Shown here piece by piece: positions 9,317 through 17,047 of a stretch of 64,000 nucleotides of DNA. The DNA comes from an uncultured Erysipelotrichaceae bacterium (GTDB lineage: Bacteria > Bacillota_I > Bacilli_A > Erysipelotrichales > Erysipelotrichaceae), in contig CALVFJ010000006.1 of NCBI GenBank assembly GCA_944326795.1, positions 1 to 64,000 on the forward strand. The letters run 5' to 3'. A program made the translations under genes and the position numbers. The notes under the pieces are model-generated. The model was not told the origin of the DNA and did no database searches. It saw only the letters and a list, made by a program, of their open reading frames with translations. Every line of letters starts with the position of its first letter. Within the stretch, counting starts at the first letter, position 1.

Positions 9317-10631
9317 ATTTTTTCACCTTTTCTACTTGGACATAGATTAAGCCATCATCCATCTTTAAATATAATTTGTCAGCTACATCTACTTGATGAA
9401 CACTTTTGATCAATACATTATCTTTATAAGCTAGGTTATATCCTCTTTGCATGATCTTTAATGGTGAATATGCATCTAATAACTGTATATCATGCAAGAT
9501 ATCACGCTGTAGCTGCTTGCTACGATAATTTATTTGATCCTTCATCAATTGCTTGTTTACAGTCAAATGATGCTTAAATTGTTGTGTATAACTTGCAACA
9601 ATGTGATATAAAGCATGTTTATCAGCTAATAGGCGCCGATAGTTTTGACCATTTATCTCATTGATCTTTACGATCAATAGTTGCTTATAATTTTGTAAAC
9701 GTTGTTTATGTTTTTGGGCTATGTTCCTATTTTGAAGCAAACGTTGCCAGTAATAATCCCATAACAACGACTTATTATGATAATATTTTTGCATATCCGT
9801 CTTTAATCTAGATTTGATCATCGATAGATTTGTAATTACTTCATTGATATCAGGCGTTGCTAAGGTTGCAGCCGCCGTTGGGGTAGCACCGCGTACATCT
9901 GCTACATAATCACATATGGTAACATCAGTTTCATGTCCAACTCCTGATATAATACATGTTTTCATCTGATAGATGGTATTTGCAAGTTCCTCATTATTAA
10001 AAGCCCATAGATCTTCGATCGATCCACCACCTCTAACTAATAAAATAGCATCAAAGCCTAACTTATCACATTCCTTTAAAGCATTAACGATCTGTAATGC
10101 CGCCTCATCTCCTTGAACTAGAACATACTTCAGATATATCTCACATATAGGCCAACGCTTTTCGATGGTAGTTAGTACATCTTTTAAAGCTGCAGTCTTA
10201 TTGCCAGTTATGATACATAATCTTTGAGGATATTTCTTAAGACTTTTTTTATGTTCTTGATCAAATAATCCTTGTGCAGCTAGCCTCTTTTTTAGCTCTT
10301 CAAATTTTAAATATAGATCACCTATACCATCTAGCTTTATAGCATTAACATATAATTGTAATTGACCGCTAGGGCCAAACAAAGAAACATTGCAGCGAAT
10401 CAAAACCTTATCACCATCTTTGGGAATAAAACTTGACTTAGCTGCATATGTAGCAAACATGACACAGTTCAGCCTTGCCTGCTCATCTTTGATGCTAAAA
10501 TACCAATGACCGCTCTTATGATTGGTAAAATTGCTTATTTCACCTTGTACGATGATGTTTTTAAGGTATTGATCATTTTCCAATTTGGATTTTAGATAGT
10601 TAGCTAAGACATGGACTTCTACAGTTGTCAT
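9306..10631 (-). CDS. xseA: Exodeoxyribonuclease VII large subunit
   Basis: 441 residues. N-terminal OB-fold (about 5-100, with VQGEISNFTNHKSGHWYF), catalytic domain with RGGGSIEDLWAFN, SGVGHETDVTICDYVADVRGATPTAAA, and a long coiled-coil C-terminal arm. Directly downstream of nusB with a four-base overlap. FolD, which stands between nusB and xseA in B. subtilis, is missing. Confidence 0.96.
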   Translation of the reverse strand: MTTVEVHVLANYLKSKLENDQYLKNIIVQGEISNFTNHKSGHWYFSIKDEQARLNCVMFATYAAKSSFIPKDGDKVLIRCNVSLFGPSGQLQLYVNAIKLDGIGDLYLKFEELKKRLAAQGLFDQEHKKSLKKYPQRLCIITGNKTAALKDVLTTIEKRWPICEIYLKYVLVQGDEAALQIVNALKECDKLGFDAILLVRGGGSIEDLWAFNNEELANTIYQMKTCIISGVGHETDVTICDYVADVRGATPTAAATLATPDINEVITNLSMIKSRLKTDMQKYYHNKSLLWDYYWQRLLQNRNIAQKHKQRLQNYKQLLIVKINEINGQNYRRLLADKHALYHIVASYTQQFKHHLTVNKQLMKDQINYRSKQLQRDILHDIQLLDAYSPLKIMQRGYNLAYKDNVLIKSVHQVDVADKLYLKMDDGLIYVQVEKVKKYDE

Positions 10632-11005
10632 AGTTTTTCTAATACACCATTGATCAGTTTATAAGCGTCTTCATCGCAATATTTTTTAGCCAGGATAACA
10701 GCTTCATCAATGATTACAGCCATCTGATTCATCTTTAGATCAAATTCAGTGCATCCAAGAAGCAAGATTGCCTGCTCAAGATAGCCTAAACGATCAAAGG
10801 TCCAACCATTTAAGACTTCATTGATATATCCTGCGTAACGTTGCTTATTCTCGATAGAATTATATACTAATGATCTAGCAAATTCACTTATTTCGCTTTC
10901 ATTCACTAAAAAAATGTCTTCCAAGCTTTCTTTAACATCTTTATTTGTTAATAAGTTTTGGTAGACACATATCATTGCTTTTTCTCTTTCGTTATGTCGG
11001 TTCAT
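10628..11005 (-). CDS. nusB: Transcription antitermination factor NusB
   Basis: 125 residues from the ATG at 11005 (MNRHNEREKAM). I choose it over an in-frame ATG at 11092 because a strong SD (AAAAGGAG) precedes it and the N-terminus matches the family (RxxARExAxxxLYQ pattern). All-helical NusB fold; binds NusE and boxA RNA in rRNA antitermination. First gene of the ten-gene operon. Confidence 0.9.
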   Translation of the reverse strand: MNRHNEREKAMICVYQNLLTNKDVKESLEDIFLVNESEISEFARSLVYNSIENKQRYAGYINEVLNGWTFDRLGYLEQAILLLGCTEFDLKMNQMAVIIDEAVILAKKYCDEDAYKLINGVLEKL

Positions 11006-11063
11006 AAATGCTCCTTTTCTGTTGTATATTTTATCATAATTATAGGCAAATATAAAGTTTTCA

Positions 11064-11092
11064 TTGTAAAAAGCCATTTTAAGCGCTAGCAT
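11064..11092 (+). promoter_or_regulatory. Weak candidate promoter for the 11099 gene, placing +1 at the ATG
   Basis: TTGTAA (11064-11069), 17-base spacer, TAGCAT (11087-11092), each 4/6 to consensus. Only six bases separate the -10 from the ATG and no SD is visible, so a leaderless mRNA is predicted if this promoter is real. The divergent nusB promoter must lie in the same AT-rich stretch (11011-11060), but several -10 candidates exist there and I cannot choose. Confidence 0.35.
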
Positions 11093-11098
11093 ATTTAT

Positions 11099-11632
11099 AT
11101 GAAAACTTATGAAAAATTATACCGTCATTTCATGACCATTACCAGACATAAATTTATGGTTACTTACCTTTGCTTTAAGCTGCACCTTTATAAACAAGGA
11201 ATATTACATGATCTAAGTAAATATTCCTGGGTGGAGTTTAGCGCCGGCGTTAAATATTTTCAAGGATATCGTTCGCCTATAGATGCCGAAAAAGCCGATA
11301 AAGGATATTCGTTGGGCTGGCTTCATCATAAAGGACGTAACAAGCACCATTGGGAATATTGGACCGATAAGAATCCTCAAGGCATCTTTTGTCATAAGAT
11401 CCCATATAATTATGTATTAGAAATGTGCTGTGATCGCATTGCTGCTTGCAAGATTTATCAAAAAGATAAATATACGCAAGCCAGTGCCTATGAATATTTT
11501 ATCAAGGGAACGGATCGTCTTTATATGCATCCTGATTCAGCAAAATTATTGCACACCATTCTTTTGATGGTCAAAGAAAAAGGAGAAGATCAAACCTTCT
11601 CCTATTTACGAAATAATAAACTTCCCTATTGA
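11099..11632 (+). CDS. DUF5662-like protein of unknown function
   Basis: 177 residues, cytosolic by appearance, rich in His, Tyr and Trp. Conserved-looking clusters are [11 protein letters not shown] (near 38-48) and [13 protein letters not shown] (near 76-88), which could bind a metal in an HD-like helical fold; this is inference. I recognise it as DUF5662, whose function I do not know. It is divergent from nusB and converges on guaB with a seven-base overlap of the coding ends. There is no visible SD before its ATG. Confidence 0.75.
   Translation: MKTYEKLYRHFMTITRHKFMVTYLCFKLHLYKQGILHDLSKYSWVEFSAGVKYFQGYRSPIDAEKADKGYSLGWLHHKGRNKHHWEYWTDKNPQGIFCHKIPYNYVLEMCCDRIAACKIYQKDKYTQASAYEYFIKGTDRLYMHPDSAKLLHTILLMVKEKGEDQTFSYLRNNKLPY
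11574..11603 (-). terminator. guaB terminator located inside the converging gene
   Basis: AGGAGAAG (11581-11588), seven-base loop, CTTCTCCT (11596-11603). Read on the minus strand the stem is followed by TTTTTCTTTGA. It lies about 25 bases past the guaB stop, wholly within the 3' coding end of the 11099-11632 gene. Confidence 0.75.
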
Positions 11633-13131
11633 CCTTCTTTGGTCTTTTCTTTAACGATGACATCATGTGCTCCGCCCTCAACGATGGAAGTTGCACTAAC
11701 CAAAGTCAATCGAGCTTTCTGTTGTAATTCTTTGATAGATAAAGCTCCGCAGTTGCACATCGTCGATTTGATCTTTGCTAATGTTGTTTGAACATTTTCT
11801 TTTAGGTAACCAGCATAAGGTACATAAGAATCTACACCTTCTTCAAAGCTAAGCTTCTGTGCTCCGCCTAGATCATAACGTTGCCAGTTGCGAGCACGAT
11901 TGCTTCCTTCGCCCCAATATTCTTTTACAAAGGTACCATTTATCATCAATTTATTAGTTGGTGATTCTTCAAAACGTGAAAAATAACGACCTAACATTAC
12001 AAAATCAGCACCCATGGCTAATGCTAAAGTTATGTGATAATCATATACGATACCACCATCAGAACAAATAGGAATATAAACTCCTGTTTCTTCAAAATAT
12101 TCATCACGGGCTTTGGCAACATCAATAACTGCGGTCGCTTGTCCACGTCCGATACCTTTTGTTTCTCTAGTAATACAGATTGATCCTCCACCGATACCGA
12201 TCTTGATAAAATCTGCTCCAGCTTCTGCTAAAAATCTAAAACCGTCTTTATCTACGACGTTCCCTGCTCCTACTTTTACGCTATCACCGTAGTGTTCTCT
12301 GATCCATGCTATCGTATCTTTTTGAAATTGAGAAAATCCTTCGGATGAATCGATACACAATACATCGACACCAGCTTCGATCAAAGCAGGTACACGCTGA
12401 GCATAATCACGAGTATTGATACCTGCACCAACGATATAGCTTTTATTACTATCTAATAATTCATTAGGATTATCTTTATGGCTATCGTAATCTTTTCTAA
12501 AGACCAAATAACAAAGATTTTGATCTTTATCAACAACAGGTAAAGTATTTAGTTTATGATCCCAGATCAAATCGTTGCAAACGCTCAAAGAATCAGTATC
12601 TTTCGCATAGATGATCTTTTCAAATGGTGTCATGAACTCTTTTACCTTTGTATTAAGATCCATCCGTGAAACACGATAATCACGGCTTGTTACCAATCCT
12701 AAAAATTTAGAATTAGGCTTCCCATCTACGGTAACCGGCATCGTTGAATGTCCGGTCTTGGCTAATAGATCCAAAACATCTTGCAAAGTATCATCAGGCG
12801 TTAGATTAGAATCGCTGACAACAAAACCTGCTTTATATGATTTAACACGATTAACCATCCTTGCTTGCGATTCTATAGATTGTGATCCATAAATGAAAGC
12901 AACTCCCCCTTCTTTGGCTAAAGCGACTCCCATTTTTTCCCCACTGACTGACTGCATGATTGCGCTAACCATTGGAATATTTAAGGACAATGCAGGTTCT
13001 TCACCTTTTTTGAATTTAACTAATGGTGTCTTTAATGAGACGCTTGATGGAATACAAGTAGCGTCACTATATCCAGGAACTAATAGATATTCGCTGAAGG
13101 TGTGACTTGCGTGTTCATAATAATAAGCCAT
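11626..13131 (-). CDS. guaB: IMP dehydrogenase, Tritrichomonas-type
   Basis: 501 residues. It oxidises IMP to XMP with NAD in guanine nucleotide synthesis. TIM barrel interrupted by a CBS pair (about 101-219). The catalytic loop [13 protein letters not shown] carries Cys319, and the flap carries Arg418-Tyr419 (NWQRYDLGG). Common bacterial IMPDHs have GPGSICTTR in the loop and a different flap. From memory, the Tritrichomonas foetus enzyme has the same loop, the same C-terminal stretch and the same numbering for Cys319, Arg418 and Tyr419. SD AAGGAGA. Monocistronic. Confidence 0.95.
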   Translation of the reverse strand: MAYYYEHASHTFSEYLLVPGYSDATCIPSSVSLKTPLVKFKKGEEPALSLNIPMVSAIMQSVSGEKMGVALAKEGGVAFIYGSQSIESQARMVNRVKSYKAGFVVSDSNLTPDDTLQDVLDLLAKTGHSTMPVTVDGKPNSKFLGLVTSRDYRVSRMDLNTKVKEFMTPFEKIIYAKDTDSLSVCNDLIWDHKLNTLPVVDKDQNLCYLVFRKDYDSHKDNPNELLDSNKSYIVGAGINTRDYAQRVPALIEAGVDVLCIDSSEGFSQFQKDTIAWIREHYGDSVKVGAGNVVDKDGFRFLAEAGADFIKIGIGGGSICITRETKGIGRGQATAVIDVAKARDEYFEETGVYIPICSDGGIVYDYHITLALAMGADFVMLGRYFSRFEESPTNKLMINGTFVKEYWGEGSNRARNWQRYDLGGAQKLSFEEGVDSYVPYAGYLKENVQTTLAKIKSTMCNCGALSIKELQQKARLTLVSATSIVEGGAHDVIVKEKTKEGQ

Positions 13132-13166
13132 GTTTATATATATCTCCTTCTATAATAATTTCTTAG

Positions 13167-13195
13167 ATTATAGTGCAAAATAACTTTAAAGTAAA
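13167..13195 (-). promoter_or_regulatory. guaB promoter
   Basis: On the minus strand TTTACT (13190-13195), 17-base spacer, TATAAT (13167-13172), with SD AGAAGGAGA further down. No purine-type operator or riboswitch is visible in the short leader. Confidence 0.7.
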
Positions 13196-13210
13196 GTATT
13201 TTCGTGATAC

Positions 13211-13225
13211 TATAATTGACGGAGG
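13211..13225 (+). promoter_or_regulatory. proS -10 element and ribosome binding site
   Basis: TATAAT at 13211-13216, then GGAGG at 13221-13225 nine bases before the ATG at 13235. The -35 is poor. The leader is too short for a T-box, unlike thrS and valS here. Confidence 0.55.
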
Positions 13226-13234
13226 AAACTAATA

Positions 13235-14932
13235 ATGAAACTTAAAAATAGTTTTTTTTATACCTTACGAGAAAATGTAAAAGATGAAGATTCGATAAGT
13301 TCTAATCTATTGGTAAGAGCAGGAATGATCAAAAAATCCTCAGCCGGAGTATATATGCTTTTGCCCCTAGGCTACAAAGTAATCGAAAATATCGAAAAGA
13401 TCATAAAAGAAGAAATGGATAATACCCAAGCGCAGCAATTACAGATGCCTGCCTTGATCAGTGAAGATGTTTATGTGCAAAGCGGAAGAAGAGATAACTT
13501 TGGTAATTCCATGTTTAGTTTAAAAGACCGCTTTAATAAACCTTTTGTTCTAGGACCAACTCATGAAGAATTGTTTGCCTTGGCTGCTGCCATGAAGATT
13601 CGGTCATATAAAGATATGCCTTTCTCTTTATATCAGATTCAAACTAAATTCCGTGATGAACCTCGTCCTCGTTATGGTTTGATCCGTGTTAGAGAATTTA
13701 TGATGAAAGATGCTTATACTTTTGACATTGACGAAGCTGGCTTAGATATTGCTTATAAAAAGCAATTTGATGCATATGTTAATATCTTTAATCGCTTAAA
13801 ATTAGATTATCGTATCGTAAAAGCCGATACTGGTGTCATGGGAGGACTGCTTAGCGAAGAGTTCCAAGCTGTTAGTGCGATTGGTGAAGATATCTTGGTA
13901 TTATGTGATTCGTGCGATTATGCTTCTAACCTAGAGGTATCCAAATGCATCAATCCAAAAGTTGAAAAAGAAGATGCAAAAGAGCTAACGATGATCGAAA
14001 CCCCTAATGCTAAGACAATTGAAGAAGTTACCAATTTTTTACATCAAGACGCTGATTCTTTCGTTAAAACTTTGATCTATTTAATTGATGGACATCCATA
14101 TGCCATTATGGTACGAGGAAATCGTGAAGTTAATGAAACCAAAGTTCGAAAATTATTATCTGCAAATGATGTTGAGCTAGCTCCTGCTGCTATTGTTGAA
14201 GAAGTTACTGGCGCAGCTGTTGGCTTTGCTGGACCTATTGATATCAAATGTCCGATCATCATGGATGAAGAAGTTAGCATGATGTCTAATTTCATTGCTG
14301 GAGCCAATAAAACGAATTATCACTATATAAATGTAAATACTAAAGATTTTGAAGCAGCATATACTGCTGATATCCGTCAGATCCAAGAAAATGATATTTG
14401 TCCTATTTGTGGCGGAAAGATTCACTTTAAGCATGGAATTGAAATTGGCAATACCTTTAAGCTTGGAACTAAATATTCTAAGGCTTTAAATCTTGAGTAT
14501 CTAGATGCTAATAACAAACTAAATCCTGTTTGGATGGGTAGTTATGGTATTGGTCTTGGTCGTTGTATGGCTGCCATTGCTGAACAAAATAATGATAAAG
14601 ATGGCTTGATCTGGCCGCTAAGCATTGCCCCATATAAGCTAGCAATCATCGTTATTTCTACAAAAGATGAAACCCAGATGCAGTTAGCCGAACAAATCTA
14701 TGATCATTTCCAAGCTCAAGGAATCGACGTTTTGTTAGATGATCGCGATGAAAGACCAGGCGTAAAGTTTAAGGATATGGACCTTATCGGTATTCCCTAC
14801 CGAATCACCATTGGAAAGAAAGCACCTGAAGGCATCATAGAATTTAAGCCAAGACGTTCAGTAAACAAAGAAGAATTAACAGTTGAAGAGTTGTATCAAA
14901 AAATGTCAGATATCTTGAAAGAAGAAATTTAA
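13235..14932 (+). CDS. proS: Prolyl-tRNA synthetase, bacterial type with editing domain
   Basis: 565 residues, class II. Motif 1 region near 40-65, motif 2 FRDEPRPRYGLIRVREFMMKD, motif 3 GIGLGRCMAAI, C-terminal anticodon domain (VLLDDRDERPGVKFKDMDLIGIP). The YbaK-like editing insertion (about 225-385) is present, so mischarged Ala-tRNA(Pro) can be cleared. One of the few plus-strand genes, divergent from guaB. Confidence 0.96.
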   Translation: MKLKNSFFYTLRENVKDEDSISSNLLVRAGMIKKSSAGVYMLLPLGYKVIENIEKIIKEEMDNTQAQQLQMPALISEDVYVQSGRRDNFGNSMFSLKDRFNKPFVLGPTHEELFALAAAMKIRSYKDMPFSLYQIQTKFRDEPRPRYGLIRVREFMMKDAYTFDIDEAGLDIAYKKQFDAYVNIFNRLKLDYRIVKADTGVMGGLLSEEFQAVSAIGEDILVLCDSCDYASNLEVSKCINPKVEKEDAKELTMIETPNAKTIEEVTNFLHQDADSFVKTLIYLIDGHPYAIMVRGNREVNETKVRKLLSANDVELAPAAIVEEVTGAAVGFAGPIDIKCPIIMDEEVSMMSNFIAGANKTNYHYINVNTKDFEAAYTADIRQIQENDICPICGGKIHFKHGIEIGNTFKLGTKYSKALNLEYLDANNKLNPVWMGSYGIGLGRCMAAIAEQNNDKDGLIWPLSIAPYKLAIIVISTKDETQMQLAEQIYDHFQAQGIDVLLDDRDERPGVKFKDMDLIGIPYRITIGKKAPEGIIEFKPRRSVNKEELTVEELYQKMSDILKEEI

Positions 14933-14987
14933 CATTTATATACCATAGTCATCGATTGAAATCGTCGCTATGAATAACAACATCAGC

Positions 14988-15046
14988 TTTATCAAACAGG
15001 CATGATATATATCATGCCTGTTTACATTATCTATGCGTTTGATAAA
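14988..15046 (+). terminator. Nested palindromes downstream of proS (probable terminator or attenuator-like structure)
   Basis: A perfect 30-base palindrome (14994-15023, arms AAACAGGCATGATA) lies 60 bases after the proS stop. It is enclosed by TTTATCAAAC (14988-14997) and its exact complement GTTTGATAAA (15037-15046), which share four bases with the inner arm, so two mutually exclusive foldings are possible. The T-run after the inner stem is short (TTTACATT). The remainder of 14933-15211 contains only AT-rich sequence and the fucO terminator. Confidence 0.5.
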
Positions 15047-15159
15047 TATCTTAAGCAATATCAATCTGCTATAGCTTTCATATCATTAAACTTATTTTAA
15101 TTTTAAACGATATCTTTCACTTTGCGCTCATCATAATTCATAAATTGATTTTAGATGAT

Positions 15160-15201
15160 AAAAAAATGATTTCGATTCAATTTGAATGAAATCATTTTTT
15201 T
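15160..15201 (-). terminator. fucO terminator
   Basis: Stem AAATGATTTC/GAAATCATTT with flanking A- and T-runs, starting about ten bases after the fucO stop on the minus strand. Confidence 0.8.
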
Positions 15202-15211
15202 ATTTCCATTA

Positions 15212-16360
15212 TTATTTTAATAAAGATTTATATAGTTCTTTGATTTCGGCAACGCTAGTTTGACGAGGATTGCCTGGGCGACAAGCATCAGCATAAGCAC
15301 TTTCGCTTAAAAAATCTAGATCTTCTTCCCTGACTATTCCTATTAAGTTAGTTGGAATTCCAACATCGCTTGATAGTTGTTTAACCGCATCGATTGCAGC
15401 TTTACGATAGGTTTCTTGATCCATACCAGTAGTATCTACACCCATCGCTTCAGCAATATATTTATACTTATTGCCTGTAACTTCAGCATTATATTCCATG
15501 ACAGTCGGTAAGATAATGGCATTGGCAATTCCATGAGGAGTATCATATAAAGCTCCTAATGGATGGGCCATTGAATGAACGATTCCTAAACCAACATTTG
15601 AAAAGCCCATTCCAGCAATATATTGTCCTAATGCCATGCCTTCTCTTCCTTCAGGCGTATTATCAACAGCACCTCTTAAGTTTTTAGCGATAATTTCAAT
15701 AGCTTTAAGATGGAACATATCGCTCATTTCCCAAGCACCAGCCGTAATATATCCCTCGATGGCATGAGTCAAGGCATCCATACCAGTAGCAGCTGTTAAT
15801 CCTTTTGGCATCGTGCTCATCATATCTGGATCGACAAAAGCAACACATGGAATATCATGGGTATCAACACAAACCATCTTTCGGTTATTTTGTGCATCAG
15901 TAATTACATAATTTATCGTAACTTCAGCTGCTGTTCCTGCAGTAGTTGGTACCGCAAAAATTGGTGTACATTTATTTTTAGTTGGCGCTACCCCTTCCAA
16001 GCTGCGTACATCAGCAAATTCCGGATTCTTATCAATTATACCAATAGCTTTTGCTGTATCCATTGAGCTGCCTCCGCCAATAGCGATGATATAATCAGCA
16101 TTTGCATCATGTAAAGCTTTTACGCCAGCTTGCACATTTTCGATCGTTGGATTTGGTTTGATATCAGAATATAAATCATATGCTAGTTGAGCTTCATCTA
16201 ATAAATCTGTTACTTTTTTTGTAACATTAAATTTGATCAAATCTGGATCTGAACATACTAAAGCTTTCTTAAAGCCTCTTGCTTTTGCTTCGGTAACGAT
16301 TTCTTTGATAGCATCTTTGCCATGGTAGCTAGTTTCATTTAAAACAAATCTATTTGCCAT
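15212..16360 (-). CDS. fucO: Lactaldehyde reductase (iron-dependent alcohol dehydrogenase, FucO type)
   Basis: 382 residues, the same length as E. coli FucO and similar along its whole length, including PTTAGTAAEVTINYVITD. NAD-binding IGGGSSMDTAK (94-104) and metal ligands D195, H199, H262 and H276. It reduces lactaldehyde to 1,2-propanediol, or related aldehydes, reoxidising NADH. No fucose or rhamnose catabolic genes are nearby, so a general alcohol-forming role is possible. SD AAGGAGG. Confidence 0.9.
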   Translation of the reverse strand: MANRFVLNETSYHGKDAIKEIVTEAKARGFKKALVCSDPDLIKFNVTKKVTDLLDEAQLAYDLYSDIKPNPTIENVQAGVKALHDANADYIIAIGGGSSMDTAKAIGIIDKNPEFADVRSLEGVAPTKNKCTPIFAVPTTAGTAAEVTINYVITDAQNNRKMVCVDTHDIPCVAFVDPDMMSTMPKGLTAATGMDALTHAIEGYITAGAWEMSDMFHLKAIEIIAKNLRGAVDNTPEGREGMALGQYIAGMGFSNVGLGIVHSMAHPLGALYDTPHGIANAIILPTVMEYNAEVTGNKYKYIAEAMGVDTTGMDQETYRKAAIDAVKQLSSDVGIPTNLIGIVREEDLDFLSESAYADACRPGNPRQTSVAEIKELYKSLLK

Positions 16361-16390
16361 TTTATTTTGGCCTCCTTATCATTTGTTATT

Positions 16391-16418
16391 ATTTTAACAT
16401 GCATATAATTATCCTCAA
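16391..16418 (-). promoter_or_regulatory. Candidate fucO promoter
   Basis: TTGAGG (16413-16418), 16-base spacer, TAAAAT (16391-16396) on the minus strand. Confidence 0.45.
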
Positions 16419-16436
16419 TCTACAAAGAAATAATAC

Positions 16437-16453
16437 TGTAACTAAATGTTACA
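16437..16453. promoter_or_regulatory. Inverted repeat upstream of fucO, candidate operator
   Basis: TGTAAC-TAAAT-GTTACA, perfect six-base arms around five bases, 19 bases upstream of the putative fucO -35 and just past the end of the TetR gene. Size and symmetry suit a TetR-type or Rex-type site, but the binding protein is unknown. Confidence 0.45.
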
Positions 16454-16475
16454 TTTTATTTGATGTGTAATATTT

Positions 16476-16501
16476 AAAAAGCAGGTCATATGAATGACCT
16501 A
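16476..16501 (-). terminator. Terminator of the hydrogenase operon
   Basis: AGGTCAT/ATGACCT stem overlapping the TetR stop, followed on the minus strand by GCTTTTTAAATA. Confidence 0.7.
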
Positions 16502-17047
16502 CTTAATGATGATATCTGCTAATTGCTTTGGCATTGATTTGATTAGATTTTTTGCCATTTCTTCTTCCGTCGGTGAAAGATCGTTATTTATCCATTCGAT
16601 CGTCATTGATATTGCACCGTGACAATATAATCGCAAAGCAAAATCAATATCTTGGCTTATCGCTTTTTGAGTATTTCGTTTAATTACATTAAGATAAAAA
16701 TGATAAATACAGTTAAAATCATAATTTATCAATGAATTACAATCATCTATCAAAAATGCTTGACGAAAGAAATTTTGTTCTTTACGGATATATTGAAATT
16801 TTTTGATCAAACCTTCTTCTAATGTCAAACCATTACCCATCTTTTTAAAAGACTTATCTGCTATTTTTTCAAAATACCAGTTAACAAGATCAAATTTATC
16901 TTTAAAATATCGATAAAATGTCTGTCTGGTCAAGCCACAATTATCAACGATATCTTTGACGGTTATCTTATTGATGCTATGCGTATTCATCAAATCGATA
17001 AGGGATTCAGCCAGCCAATATTTTGTTTTATCATTGCTGTCAATCAT
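16499..17047 (-). CDS. TetR/AcrR-family transcriptional regulator
   Basis: 182 residues. N-terminal TetR helix-turn-helix (about 10-55: INKITVKDIVDNCGLTRQT, then FYRYFKDKFDLVNWYF), then a helical ligand domain resembling the DhaS-type TetR_C group. Its ATG overlaps the hydA stop (TAATG), so it is co-translated with hydrogenase. Likely targets are its own operon or fucO immediately downstream; the effector is unknown. Confidence 0.85.
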   Translation of the reverse strand: MIDSNDKTKYWLAESLIDLMNTHSINKITVKDIVDNCGLTRQTFYRYFKDKFDLVNWYFEKIADKSFKKMGNGLTLEEGLIKKFQYIRKEQNFFRQAFLIDDCNSLINYDFNCIYHFYLNVIKRNTQKAISQDIDFALRLYCHGAISMTIEWINNDLSPTEEEMAKNLIKSMPKQLADIIIK

